A stretch of 64,000 nt of DNA, taken from Nilaparvata lugens (Eukaryota > Arthropoda > Insecta > Hemiptera > Delphacidae). The notes beneath the pieces are model-generated. The model saw only the letters and a list, made by a program, of their open reading frames with translations, searched no databases and had not been told where the DNA came from. The stretch spans positions 11,455,283 to 11,519,282 of the forward strand of contig NC_052506.1 in assembly GCF_014356525.2 (NCBI RefSeq), in the 5' to 3' direction. The first letter of the stretch is position 1; every line of letters begins with the position of its first letter. Both the position numbers and the translations under genes were made by a program. This document shows, in pieces, positions 9,985 to 20,859 of the stretch.

Positions 9985-10208
9985 TTATAATACTCTCAGA
10001 ACTACTTATGGAATATTTTGTACTGGAAACAATTTTAGTCAAACTCTTTTTCTGAGAACTCCAATTTGAATTTTATATTCTATTGTTTGTTCCAATTGTA
10101 TATTCACAAAACTTTGAAGAGTTCTTAGATTTTTGTTCATCTACAAAGTGTAGAGTTCTCAGACTTTGTTCACTTACAGAAATCGAAAGAGTGTATGCAA
10201 TTTTTGTA

Positions 10209-10430
10209 AATAAATAAATTTTTCACTTTTTGTGTAGTTGAGAAGTTGATATTGTGGTAATTATTCATATTGAATGAAAAAGACTAAGAAATTGTAATAA
10301 TGAACTCTGTTTATCAGAGATTGACAATGGTGTAATAACCGAAACCGGTCTTTCTATAAGTATCAATAAATCTGTGGTTTTTTGACAATTTCTTAGTCTT
10401 TTTCATTCAAAATAAATTTTTACCAAATGA
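10209..10430 (+). mobile_element. Penelope-like terminal repeat, forward
   Basis: It begins tgtgtagttgagaagttgat, runs through an inverted phrase (aaagactaagaaattg), contains a hammerhead-like motif and ends with tctgtggttttttgacaatt and the complement of the first phrase. It shares its structure with the loci at 5.8, 17.9 and 43.5 kb. It lies about 300 bases downstream of the GIY-YIG fragment on the same strand and could be that element's 3' terminus. Confidence 0.65.
10316..10355 (+). ncRNA. Hammerhead ribozyme-like motif
   Basis: AGAGA (10316-10320), TTGACAA (10321-10327), TGGTGTAATAACC (helix II with GGT/ACC), GAAACCGGTC (10341-10350) and TTTCT (10351-10355). Helix I is AGAGA with TTTCT, helix III is the self-complementary ACCGGT, and the expected cleavage position is after the final C. 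Only C3 and G8 of the CTGANGA box differ, and one extra T precedes helix II. Confidence 0.6.
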
Positions 10431-12037
10431 GAGTAGAATAAAAAGATTTTCCCATTCTCCTACAAATAAGACAATATGGCTGAAAAGTCCCCAATATCAT
10501 TTCCTTTTCTATCAACTACTTCAGAATATCAATTTTTACTGATATTCATACAATAATAATCTTTGCTCATCAAACCCAGTTCATATTACTGTAATAGGTT
10601 CGGAAATTCTTTCATAAACACGCTTCTAGGTGGAGTAAGGGTCGAACTGACGATGCATTCATAAATAGTATAGTTTTTTAGTTCAAGAATAATCTCCTAG
10701 TATATTTTTTTAAAAACTTATTAAATAACAAATCAACTTGCCCTAATGAAATACCTTATTGGAAGTATATTTTTGTATAATAGAATGTGAACCAACGTAC
10801 ATAAATATAAACTGAATTGTGAAAATTTTCGATTGAAAGGTGGATAATTCGCTGTTCTATTATATTTTTCCTATCCTATTCACTTTAAAATATTTGTAGT
10901 ATTTCTACTTCCATGTGATTATACTATTGATACTAATAATATTATTAGTGATGTTATTGATAACTAACATCACTAATATTATTATTATTATATTATACTA
11001 TTGATACTAATAATATTATTAGTGTGTTAGTGATATTATGTTATATATCAGAATTGGAACCGTTTTGGGCGTAAGCTTGTGGTACTCTTCTGAAAGTTGT
11101 GTAATTCTTCAATTACTAATTAGAATCATTCTAATACAGTATATATAATATCACATATATAACAGTCCAAATTTAGTGTAAATGTATTATCACACTACTT
11201 ACCTTATACATTATACACGGGTCTTCACAGCCTAGCTGGCTGTTTCCCGCACTCACTAAGCCATCTGCCTCTATCTCTCCATAGGTCTTGTTGGATGCCC
11301 CTTAAGTATCACACTCTATCGTGCAACTTCTTCAAAATGAATTTCAAATGCAATCGTTATTCAATTTTCTATCACCAAATCTTGATAAGCTCTAAGACAG
11401 AATATTCAGTAGAGGATACATTCAATGTCTCAGTTGTAATATGTGGGAATATACTCACCATACGCCTCAAGTCCCAGTTCGCCGAGCATCGATGAGTGGA
11501 TTACCATTCAAATCAGGAGCTGGAATAGTGGAGCTCTGCTAGCTTTGCCTACCAAAGCACTTTCAGCCTCGCATAAATCATTACTATCCTCTTCCGATTC
11601 TGGCCGCGCTCTACATCTGGAATAGGATTAAAATAAACAGGATATTCTGCTTCGCTGTAGTGGCTATCTATGTCCTTTGAAATTCAGACTGGGTAACAAC
11701 CGTGATGGGCCTCCCAAGTATCTTCCAGCCGCTTTCCCAACCCAGAGGATGGAACACAACGTATGACATAGATTGTAAGAAGACTGTATTCTGCATTCGA
11801 AGACAGTGTATAAATGGAATTATAGGACAAGACCGAGATTTGACCAACAGCTTAGTACTGATATTGCATATTGTACAATCCACCATTGAAGAGAGTTCTA
11901 TCTTATTGAAGTATTATTACACTCTATCTTGCTATATTCAATATTCTTGCTACATCTATGATTCCCTTCAGTGGTATATGACCAGTGTGTAAGCTCGTAT
12001 TTATAATCAGCGGATTATCACTTCTATTTGAATACTA
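10431..12037. other. Unique spacer
   Basis: No gene is supported. At 10923-11037 an AT-rich phrase (actattgatactaataata) occurs twice with inverted pieces between. The region 11220-11640 is less AT-rich, and a splice-acceptor-like ctatctctccatag ends near 11286. The short open frames overlap on opposite strands. Confidence 0.35.
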
Positions 12038-12150
12038 GCTGGCCCGGCGAACTTCGTACCGCCAAATAGTTTAATGCATCTCATGACAAACTTTAACTGG
12101 ATGCACACCTGAGGAGGCGCGATGCGGCATTTTATTTATATAGATAATTC
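12038..12150 (+). repeat. Terminal fragment of a dispersed repeat
   Basis: The actagctggcccggcgaact motif followed by an AT-rich end (tttatttatatagat) is a repeat signature I recall from many arthropod genomes. Its class cannot be decided from this copy of about 110 bases. Confidence 0.45.
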
Positions 12151-12237
12151 TCCAACTGCAAAATAAATAATTTACTAAAAATCAATTAATTCTGATAACC
12201 GAAGACAGCACAATTATTTGAAACAAAGCAGAGCCTT

Positions 12238-12420
12238 TAGAACATGCAAGAATAGAATAGAATAGAATGGATGTTTATTTCATCAAGACTTATTTCATCA
12301 AGTATTTGTATAATATAGAATAAGATAGAATAAAATAGATGTTTATTTCATCAAGTAATTGTATAATGCAATAGTTACACTTTTTACCAAAAAGTCTTTA
12401 ACCTGAGGCCGCACTGCTGG
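12238..12420 (-). mobile_element. LINE 3'-end fragments, minus strand
   Basis: On the minus strand a sequence ending gatgaaataaacat is followed by a TTCTA-type pentamer tail (12248-12270). A second, similar end lies at 12310-12360. They are LINE 3' ends without coding sequence. Confidence 0.5.
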
Positions 12421-12767
12421 ATGGTTACTCACAGAACAGTCATTTTGTTTTTAGTCGGAACGTTTAGAATAAAATACATGGGCGGTTATGGAACAGCACA
12501 CACTCTTGTCTACTATCGTCTACTAACAGCCGTCGGGATGTTGTATGACGCAATGATTATAACAGCTAATTTTTATTTCTGTGTGTGGCCAGCTCACAAA
12601 TCTTCTCCCATGAGGATTACACGTAAACTTTGAAGGACCGGAGGAAAGAGTCCTGAAGTCGGATTATATATTTGATAGGCCATAAACCTGGTCCTGAACA
12701 TAAAGAATACAACTGAAAAAAATCAACAAATTCGGTGCACACATAAAAAGTTATTGAAAGTCAAAAT
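12421..12767. other. Unassigned spacer
   Basis: A 70-codon plus-strand frame (12421-12633) has no family resemblance that I recognise. Nothing else is supported. Confidence 0.35.
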
Positions 12768-13397
12768 TTGAGGCTCGATTTTTATTTCTTGACCGAGCGA
12801 GTGAGGTTTGGCATTCCTTTTAATGTTTATATGTTGCGCATTTACGGCGAAGCGCGGTGTTAGATTTCCATGAAATTTGACAGGTATGCTCCTTTTTAAA
12901 TTGTGCGTCGACGTATATACAAGGTTTTGGAAATTATTCATTTCAAGGATAATATAAAAGGAAGAAGGAGCCTCCTTCATACACCAATATTAGAGTAAAA
13001 ATCAGACTATAGATCAGACTATAAAAAACAGATCATAAATCAGCTGTCTAGTGGACTATAATACTACCCGTTCAAAAACATAGAACATCTTGAAAATGCA
13101 TCTTTCCATCAACGTTAGGAGACAGTTGACTATAATACTACCCGTTCAAAAACATCAAACATCTTGAAAATGTATATTTCCATCAACGTTAGTAGACAGT
13201 TGCAGCCAGACCTGATAACAGCGCTCACACTCACATTCCGGGACGACACGTCACGGTACGATAGGACAGAAAGCTCTATGTTTATTTAGGATTTTTTCTA
13301 GACATTTTAAATTGATAAATTATTTATTAATTTTTGAGAAAACATAACAACAGGTCAATGTAACTTACTGAGCGCCTACTGTTCACAGAACCACTAG
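12768..13397 (+). repeat. Three-copy dispersed repeat, rearranged copy
   Basis: The start (gaccgagcgagtgagg) through cgtcgacgtatatacaagg and caaggataatat matches 20860-21120. The end (ctactgttcacagaaccact) matches the border at 21580-21603. The middle is replaced by unrelated sequence that includes a 74 bp tandem duplication. Confidence 0.65.
13052..13200 (+). repeat. 74 bp tandem duplication
   Basis: Two near-identical units starting gactataatactacccgttc at 13054 and 13128, period 74. Confidence 0.85.
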
Positions 13398-14339
13398 TAT
13401 AGATGCTGCATCATTGATTTGTTCTGTTTATGAATGATTCACCGATTTAATTCAGTGGTGACATTTCAAAGACCCATTATTTTTCTTGTGAGCTGAAGTG
13501 AATATAGGAAAAAACACGAGAGAGGAATCTTAGATAATTTTTTCAATTGTATAAGGAATGGACTGCTAGATAAGAAATGTATTCTGGTGTAATTAATTCA
13601 TGTAGATAAACTGGTGGATCGCGACTGGAATTACTGGCTCGAAATAAATAACGTGTAGTTCAAGCTGGGTGCCTCGTTGCTCGAGGAAAGCCAAGTATCG
13701 TATGGAGATATAATTGGTCTGATTATTTGCAAACAGTTTTTAGAGGCCTTGAGGGGCTTCCTAGCAGATCCCGTTTGTTGCAAGGGGGGCGGGTGAAGTC
13801 ATCTGTTCAGTGGGCTACCTTTTAGCCTGTAATATTAAACGCGTAAGCCTCCATGATAACAAAGCACAATTAAATCGGCCGTGCTGGCATTAATAGCGAG
13901 GGCTACTTTCTGCCCTCGGGCTTACTCCCCCCCCCTCTCCGACCTCATTACCCACTCACCTCATCCTCCTCACCGCTATCGGCGACTGCAGTAGCTTATA
14001 ATCCACAACGAATGCGACTTTTGCCTGCTTCTCCAAACGCCTTTCGCTAATCTTCAAAGCAGCGCACAAAACGTGATGAAGCCAGCGCCAACCGCCCGCC
14101 CGGCCATTCACACGTGAAATATGCTAAAACAATGGCTATGCTAATAAACAGGAAAACCAAGCTGAACTTATTCCCATAAAGGAGTTGCTCTTTGCATTTG
14201 GATGTTTGGTCGCGCACCTCTAGGAGAAGATGTGACTGACCTACTAGAATCGATTACACAGGTTGGGTCAAAACTTTTTCGTTTACTCACGTTTCTTGTC
14301 CGATAGATTTTTTCCAGAGAAATATTGGATTTCAGTACT
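13398..14339. other. Spacer with a GC-rich island
   Basis: The stretch 13740-14130 is clearly GC-richer, including a run of C (ccccccccct) near 13927, but no frame or splice pattern convinces me. It could be a regulatory or 5' non-coding region of a gene outside view. Confidence 0.3.
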
Positions 14340-14460
14340 TCAATTTTTATTTCTGCTTTTTTATATTTGTAGCATTTTATTGTATTTTATTTGTTTTTAA
14401 TTCTTTGTTATTTTGTTTTGTGTGTTTTTAATAAATTGAAATTGAAAATAATTTATTGCA
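14340..14460 (+). mobile_element. LINE 3' UTR end
   Basis: A T-rich 3' UTR-like stretch ending in ttttaataaattgaaattga. The same ending occurs at 28640-28705, so it is a LINE 3' end truncated on the 5' side. Confidence 0.5.
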
Positions 14461-14656
14461 GAAGGCTCTTGAGATCGTCAAGAGTATCACAATAGTCTAA
14501 ATTTAATAACATTAAATAGTTACAGAATCACAGACAGTAATAAATTTAAATCAAAATGGACTAGATTAAATTGCCATGCTATTAACATTTCCATGAAATT
14601 CTTTTACCCCATAATAAGGATCCAACAGCAATACGTTTTCAAATTCCATTTTCTAA
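14461..14656. other. AT-rich spacer
   Basis: Nothing recognisable. Confidence 0.35.
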
Positions 14657-15019
14657 AGGGCCCCATACACTTCGGAACTTGGATCGGCAAACTTGGTTCG
14701 GGGAACCAACTTCGTGTAGGATTTGTCTACACACTGTAGTGCGGAGAGCGAACTACGAGTTTTTCGTTACTTCAGTGTCTTTCGGGGTCTAGAGATTAGT
14801 GTTTCAAAGTTTGCAGCTTCTGTGGGAAGAAAATATATTGAATATATATAGATAGAATATATCGCCCTGGCGGACGAACCGAACGAAGTTTTTAATCCAG
14901 ATTCTAAACCAAATTCGTCACGAATTTGTTCGCGGTTCGCCAATTTTCCACATACACTGGGGAACTTGGTTCGCAAGAGCCAAGTTCGCCGATCCAAGTT
15001 CCCTAGTGTATGGGGCCCT
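14657..15019. mobile_element. MITE with AGGGCCCCATACAC ends and TAA duplication
   Basis: The ends are AGGGCCCCATACAC and its complement GTGTATGGGGCCCT, extending inward as cggaacttggatcggc and its partner. TAA flanks both sides (14654-14656, 15020-15022). A three-base TNA duplication and GGGCCC-type termini point to PIF/Harbinger. The interior has a short tatagata-like repeat and no coding capacity. Confidence 0.8.
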
Positions 15020-15276
15020 TAATAGATCATTGCCAATCACTTGCATTTTAAAAACAACTCAAGACATATATTTATATTTTACCACTGTAGATTGATCTAA
15101 TACATCATTCAAACAAATGTTATGCAAAAAAGTATGATTGATTTTGTTTTCTGGTTGTCTGCATTAAACTTATCAAAAACCAAAATTTTTTAAAAACCTG
15201 GACTTTTAAATGAATGATGATGCTTATGAGAAATAGATATACATTTTAAGGTATGTTTTGGAATCATAAAGAGTTA
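15020..15276. other. AT-rich spacer
   Basis: No gene or repeat recognised. Confidence 0.35.
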
Positions 15277-15400
15277 TTTTTAAGATCAGATCTAATTCTA
15301 GGTATGAACATTGACGAATAATGTTTGCCTCTTTTCTGTATAGGGCTACTAGTAATATAAATAGAAATGTAAATAAGAATAAAAATCTCAGAACCCTTTT
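15277..15400 (+). repeat. Direct repeat left of the Helentron-like element
   Basis: The run from agatcagatctaattctagg through tgtttgcctcttttctgtat to aaaatctcagaaccctttt is repeated at 16675-16805, on the other side of the 1.27 kb element. Its end resembles the Penelope-like terminal phrase. Confidence 0.75.
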
Positions 15401-15401
15401 T

Positions 15402-15536
15402 ACTTTCCTTGCCCTATTACCATAGGTAAGGAAAGTATTGCTTTCCGAAAAAAATTAAGGTACCCCAATTTCCAAATTTCTATACGTTTCAAAGTCCCCT
15501 GAGTCCAAAAAAGTGGTTTTTGGGTATTGGTCTGTA

Positions 15537-15608
<72 letters not shown>

Positions 15609-15690
15609 TGTGGTGTGTGTGTGTGTGTGTGTGTTGTGTGTGTGTGTGTGTGTGTGGTGTGTGTGTGTGTGTGGTGTGGTGTGTGTGTGT

Positions 15691-15758
<68 letters not shown>

Positions 15759-15815
15759 GTGTGTGTGTGTGTGTGTTGTGTGTGTGTGTGTGTGTGTGTT
15801 GGTGTGTGTGTGTGT

Positions 15816-15913
<98 letters not shown>

Positions 15914-15914
15914 G

Positions 15915-15945
<31 letters not shown>

Positions 15946-15958
15946 TGTGTGTGTGTGT

Positions 15959-16006
<48 letters not shown>

Positions 16007-16674
16007 CGTGTATGTGCGTCTGTGTACACGATATCTCATCTCCCAATTAACGGAATGACTTGAAATTTGGAACTTAAGGTCCTTTCCCTATAAGGATCCG
16101 ACACGAACAATTTCGATCAAATACAATTCAAGATGGCGGCTGAAATGGCGAAAATGTTGTCAAAAACAGGGTTTTTCGCGATTTTCTCAAAAACGGCTCA
16201 AACGATTTCGATTAAATTTATACCATAAATAGTAATTGATAATCTCTATCAACTGCCACAAGTCTCATATCTGTAAAAATTTCAGGAGCTCCGCCCCATC
16301 TATGCAAAGTTCGATTTTAGATTCCCAATTATCAGGCTTCAGATGAGATTTAAACAAAAAATTTCGAGTGAAAAATATTAAGCATGAAAATCCCTAAAAT
16401 TAATGTTCAGTAGAATTTTCACCTAAAATTGAAAATAAGCACGAAATTCTAGAAAATGTTATTATTTCAATTGCAAACTGTTGGCAACTGTTGATTCTAT
16501 TAATTGATTCACTATGAAGAGATAGCAGACCTCGCATGTCTCCGGGGTTATTGTCCTGTCACCAGCTGGATCAGATCTTTGTTTATAAGTAGACTTGAGA
16601 TGCGCGTGCACACTAGCGTCAGGTGATCAATTTTCATAACGGCAAGGAAAGTTGTGTGAGTGCGCCACACCAGA
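15402..16674 (-). mobile_element. Helentron-like non-autonomous element, copy 1, with large TG array
   Basis: Read on the minus strand the element starts TCTGGTGTGGCGCACTC, has ACTTTCCTTGCC about 22 bases in, and ends in a stem-loop (13-base stem, 15401-15413 with 15425-15437) containing the same word. An AC/TG microsatellite lies near that end. This architecture (5' TC, subterminal inverted repeat, internal microsatellite, 3' terminal hairpin) fits the non-autonomous Helentron/DINE-1-like group. Copies lie at 33462, 48395 and 62927. There is no coding capacity. Superfamily assignment is inference; a terminal CTRR is not seen. Confidence 0.65.
15527..16012 (+). repeat. (TG)n microsatellite with TGG interruptions
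   Basis: About 480 bases of TG dinucleotides broken by scattered extra G or T. In the sister copies at 33.6, 49.07 and 63.55 kb the same place holds only about 15-25 bases, so this array has expanded greatly. The His/Thr and Cys/Val open frames are artefacts. Such tracts can adopt Z-DNA. Confidence 0.95.
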
Positions 16675-16805
16675 TTTTTTTAAAGATCAGATCTAATTCT
16701 AGGTATGAAGAACATTGACAAATAATAATGTTTGCCTCTTTTCTGTATAGGGCTACTTGTAATATAAATAGAAATGAAAATGAGAATAAAAATCTCATTA
16801 CTCTT
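16675..16805 (+). repeat. Direct repeat right of the Helentron-like element
   Basis: Second copy of 15277-15400, with small insertions (gaagaac; aataataatg). It continues into the foldback at 16766-16888. Confidence 0.75.
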
Positions 16806-16888
16806 TTTTGAATTATTTTATCACTAAAATAATATAATATAGAATAATTCGAAAAAGGGTTATGTGATTTTTTTTTATTTCTATTTAG
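16766..16888. mobile_element. Penelope-like terminus foldback
   Basis: aaatagaaatg...aaaatctcattactcttttt on the left is mirrored on the right by gaaaaagggttatgtgattt and its continuation (arms about 16766-16817 and 16846-16888). The sequence resembles the terminal phrase of the other Penelope-like repeats, but no hammerhead core is visible. Confidence 0.45.
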
Positions 16889-17850
16889 AATAATGCTTAC
16901 CTATTGGTATATTTTCTCTGTATGGTATTGATGAGAACCTATCCTTTGTCCAAACCTCAATCATAGTCCATAAGTTCATAGAGGTATTAGGAGTGGTAAT
17001 ACATTAATATGTTGTATTCAGATACGATATCATTCATTACATAAATGTGTAAAATAATTACCTTGTTAAAAAATCATAATTTAGTTTGAAAATAATTAAT
17101 CAATCATTTATTATCACTGCTTTGACAGCCACTCAACTTCAATCAGTATTTTCAATGAACAGATTGAATGACTCAATCCTGTTTCACAATAAATACTGGA
17201 GAGAATTGGATTTTATGATCGCTACTCCAACTCAACTACTCAGCCCAATTGGACTAGCTTTCCTACAACTTCCCTCACTGTTGAGGATACAAGAACGAGC
17301 TGTAAAATCAAATGAATCGACGAATTCGAGCTCTGGCTGGATGGTGATCATAATGTTGGACAGGACATGAAATGAGTGATGAGGGGGTGAAGAGGGGTGT
17401 AAAAGGAGCCTGGTAATCTAGTGAACTGGAATATAATCCGACCACCCTTCTCCTCAGGGACTTTCGAGCTTTGCTATCAAGCAGAAAGCATCCTATTCCG
17501 GCACACACATTCCCAACACCCCAGCCCTCCAGCCACCAGCCCGCACCACAACATTTATCCTTGAACATCTGGATTTCGCTTTTACCCACTTTCTCTACCA
17601 ATGTAAATGGAGCTTGTGCTGATCAATGCGGCCTTCAATCCTGATGAATCTTCCGAGTACAAGTTTGATCGGTCATTAGTACCTACTTGACCTATATTCA
17701 TGAACCTCATGTCTCATATTTTTCAATTTTGTAAGTAAATGGAAGTACTCTATCTAGTGAGCAACAATTTATCATCTTTATTGGATAATGCTTATAGTGA
17801 GGAGGAATTAAAAATGGAACAAAAATTCGACCATGAACATTTTAATTTAA
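16889..17850. other. Unique spacer
   Basis: A 94-codon plus-strand frame (17086-17370) overlaps a 97-codon minus-strand frame (17308-17601). Neither resembles a family I know. 17380-17600 is GC-richer. Confidence 0.35.
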
Positions 17851-18510
17851 CTTTTTGTGTAGTTGAGAAGTTGATATTGTGGTAATTATTCATATTAAAT
17901 GAAAAACTAAGAAATAATTTCTTAGTTTTTCATTTATTGTCAATTTTGACAGTTTCATTTTTGACAATTATTGTCAAAAACCACAGATTTATTGATAGTT
18001 AGAAAGACCGGTTTGGTTGTTTTGTTACACCATTGTCAATCTCTGATGAACTAGAACCACAGTATACATACAGTATGAAAACTTGGCGAAAAACCCTGGC
18101 GAAAAAAACACGCCATCTTGTTAGGAAGATCCGCATTGTAATAGTATTGATGGGAGGTTCGGATCACTTTACTGATTTGGATCAATTGATCTCGTTTACT
18201 GCCGCGAGCCAATCAGAAGACCAGGATTGGAATCTCCTAAGGTCACGTGAAGTCTAGTATTTGTGCCATGTAAAAAGCATTGGTTAGATAGGCGTTTGAT
18301 TGATAGTTTCCATTCTGTACCTATTCTGTGCTAAAACTAAATACAAGAGCAGCAGAATTTATACTAGTAGGCGAGTACTGCTATTGGTCAAGGGCATGAA
18401 CGCCTGCCATTGGCCCAGCTAGACAGTCTCCTCCCACCTAACGGTATCACAAAATGGCGGCTCAAGCAACAGACTCGCCATGATAGCAAAATTTCTTAGT
18501 ATTTTTATTT
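17851..18510. mobile_element. Penelope-like terminus plus MITE composite
   Basis: It begins tgtgtagttgagaagttgat, has the inverted phrase, and carries a reverse hammerhead-like motif at 18001-18044. After about 280 unrelated bases come aaatacaagagcagcag and one arm of the ACTAGTAGGCGAG palindrome (18346-18430), ending at atttcttagtatttttattt. The order of parts equals that of 5823-6307, minus the right hammerhead arm. Confidence 0.6.
18001..18044 (-). ncRNA. Dead hammerhead-like motif
   Basis: The minus strand keeps AGAGA, TTGACAATGGTG and ACCGGTC-TTTCT, but the GAAA box has become CAAA and a few bases are inserted in the helix II loop. Confidence 0.5.
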
Positions 18511-18774
18511 AATTTTAATTTAATTACTATGAACATGATACAGGAGCTCACATAAATCTTAGTTATGGTACTATTACAGACTGCGATACCACTGTATAGA
18601 CAAATAAATAAATGAGGGACTTCATTGATTCAAATTCCAATGAGTATATTGTGGTAATTATTATTATCACAGAAATTCAAATCCAAAATCAAAATCTAGA
18701 CAGCATTCGATTCAGATTTTCGTTCAATAATTGTTTTTATAAGATAACAGTTTTATATACTGTGTGATACAAAA
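18511..18774. other. AT-rich spacer
   Basis: No recognisable feature. Confidence 0.35.
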
Positions 18775-19045
18775 GTAAAAATGTTCTTATCAGTTTATTT
18801 TTCCAAAATGGGAAAAATTACTATTTTCTATTCTATAATGATTTTTGAACTATTCTCGGAAATACATACCTTCATAACAGTTGGGCAATGTTCAAGGGAA
18901 ACTTTAAAAATGAGTAAAAATGTTTTTCTCAGTTTATTTTTTCAAAATCGGAATAATTACTACCTATTTTCTATTCTATAATGGTTTTTGAACCTATTTT
19001 CGGAAATACATACCTCCATAACAGTTGGGCAATGTTCAAGGGTAA
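18775..19045 (+). repeat. 139 bp tandem duplication
   Basis: Two units start with gtaaaaatgttyt at 18775 and 18914 and end with gggcaatgttcaaggg (18884 and 19024). Divergence is small, with short indels. The 66-codon frame over it follows the repeat. Confidence 0.8.
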
Positions 19046-19815
19046 CAACAACGTTGATATTGGCTCAATATAAAGAACATAGCATTCATTGTCGATAATC
19101 GCATCGAGTTCTTTACTCAACATACAATTTTAATGATTCAAATTCAATATTGTAATGATAAAATTCTTCCAATTACTTTTTCCATGGAGTGCTCACAAAA
19201 AATTAAGTTATCGGATAGTCAAATATCAGGGTCAAGTATGTACATAGATTAGATTAGATTTCTTTATTTATGTATGCTATAATATTTACTGGCTTATACA
19301 CTAATTTTCATTAAATGAAGATAATGCTGGTTATTCAACAAATTTCACAAAGTATGAATAATATTAATCAATGAGAATAGATGAGATAGAATGCAATTAG
19401 AATAACGATAATATGATAATGTGATGTAACTTCATAAATCGGCGGTGTTTCAACAAATAATTGTCGATTCTCCAATAAGGATATGAAATATCCTCCCCAT
19501 TAACACATGACCGGGTGACTGGGGACTGAAGGTAGAGAAGAAACCCAAGGCTATCTGAGTTGCATGATCTGAAACTCATTTGGTTGAACTATGATTGCAT
19601 ATTCTCCGTAGTATAACTTTTTGAATATTTCGCTATTCTCATCATCTAGTCCAAAATTGTGTTTAGGAGCACAATGCATGCCATTCATTTTGAACAGAGC
19701 TGGACAAGCAGCATAAATCACTTTTTGGACTAGTAGGTGAACGCCTCTAATAACTTAGTAGTAGAGGAAGGAAGTAGAGGAAATATTATATATGTTGTTA
19801 TTTATGAGATTGACC
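19046..19815. other. AT-rich spacer with a LINE tail
   Basis: No gene. At 19245-19300 the minus strand ends in aataaagaaatctaatctaa, a LINE-like 3' tail in pentamer units. Confidence 0.35.
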
Positions 19816-20330
19816 GTTGATTAATGCGGCGGCGGCGATGTGTGTTGGTTGGAACTGCGGGCGGTCAGTCGGTCGGTGATGAAGTGCGCGCTTTGTCCTA
19901 TCAAGGGGGGTTTGGGTACCCCGGGTACCCCCGGGGGGAGGGGGTGTCGCCGCGCATTCAAAAGCAGGCCGGCGCATCGCCAAGACTGGGCAATTTATCG
20001 GCCCATAAATTCTAGGTGCTAATAATACAGAGATCGACAGCGGCATAGCAGTACATCTCCCCTAAATTACGTAACGGCCACCGCAATCCGGCCACTACAA
20101 ATACCTGCACCACTTCCACTCCACACAAAAGATGCCACCAAACAATACTCTTCGGGATCCAGCTTTATGTTAAACCAACCACCAAAGTGCGCGCCTGCCT
20201 GCTTTTCTAAAGGACGGTCACGAAGCTGCAGTCCACGGCAATCATAACGGCTAAAGATAAAGCTGCAGCAAATGGGCTCCATAAACTGGTCATGAGGGGA
20301 ATGGTTTATGATCAACAACTGTGAACTTCA
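19816..20330. other. GC/CpG-rich island
   Basis: GC rises sharply, with gcggcggcggcg at 19827 and two tandem GGGTACCC words near 19914-19930, and many CpG. Open frames on both strands (19798-20046 minus, 19824-20015 plus, 20067-20318 minus) look like GC-driven noise. A promoter or conserved non-coding element is possible. Confidence 0.35.
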
Positions 20331-20469
20331 AAACGGTGATCATTAGGAAAGATTATTTGTGAGGATGTGTTGTAGTAGTTAATTATACTCAAATTAATGA
20401 GACTTGAGTATTGAAACAATTGAAGGAGGCATATTTTTTCATGCTGTTCTTACAAAAGTTGCATCAAAT

Positions 20470-20790
20470 TTCATACAACGCAATTGAATGGTTATGGTAA
20501 GAAATGGCTAGAAGTGCATTCAAATGTTAGAATATTATTGATATTTTTAGCAAATTTGAACAAAATTCTATAGCTTTTCCTTTTTGGTACAATGTTCACC
20601 TCATTCTTTCATCACTGAATCTGTATGACACAAGTCCCATAAAAATCCGTTGAAAAAAATTGTTGAATGGTTATATTAATGAATAGTTAGGCGAGCATTA
20701 CAATGTGAAGATTATCGATACCATCAGCATATTATACAAAATTCGATAGCTTTTCTAGCTGGTTTAATAGATGTTCAGATGAGTCTTTTC
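20470..20790 (+). repeat. Diverged tandem duplication, period about 180
   Basis: gaatggttat and caaaattctatagcttttc at 20484-20580 recur as gaatggttat and caaaattcgatagcttttc at 20665-20758. Confidence 0.6.
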
Positions 20791-20859
20791 TATCAAGACT
20801 CTCCAGAGAAAATAGACAAAGGTCATTCATAACCTTGGAAATGAATGATCAGTTATTGG

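Noticed and set aside
11207..11290. Possible splice acceptor before an exon at 11287
   Set aside because: The downstream frame closes quickly and there is no matching donor with coding sense.
15400..16063. Six long open frames rich in His/Thr or Cys/Val
   Set aside because: They are translations of the TG/AC microsatellite in all frames and carry no gene.
19824..20046. Possible Gly/Arg-rich small protein
   Set aside because: Open frames exist on both strands at once, explained by CpG-rich composition.
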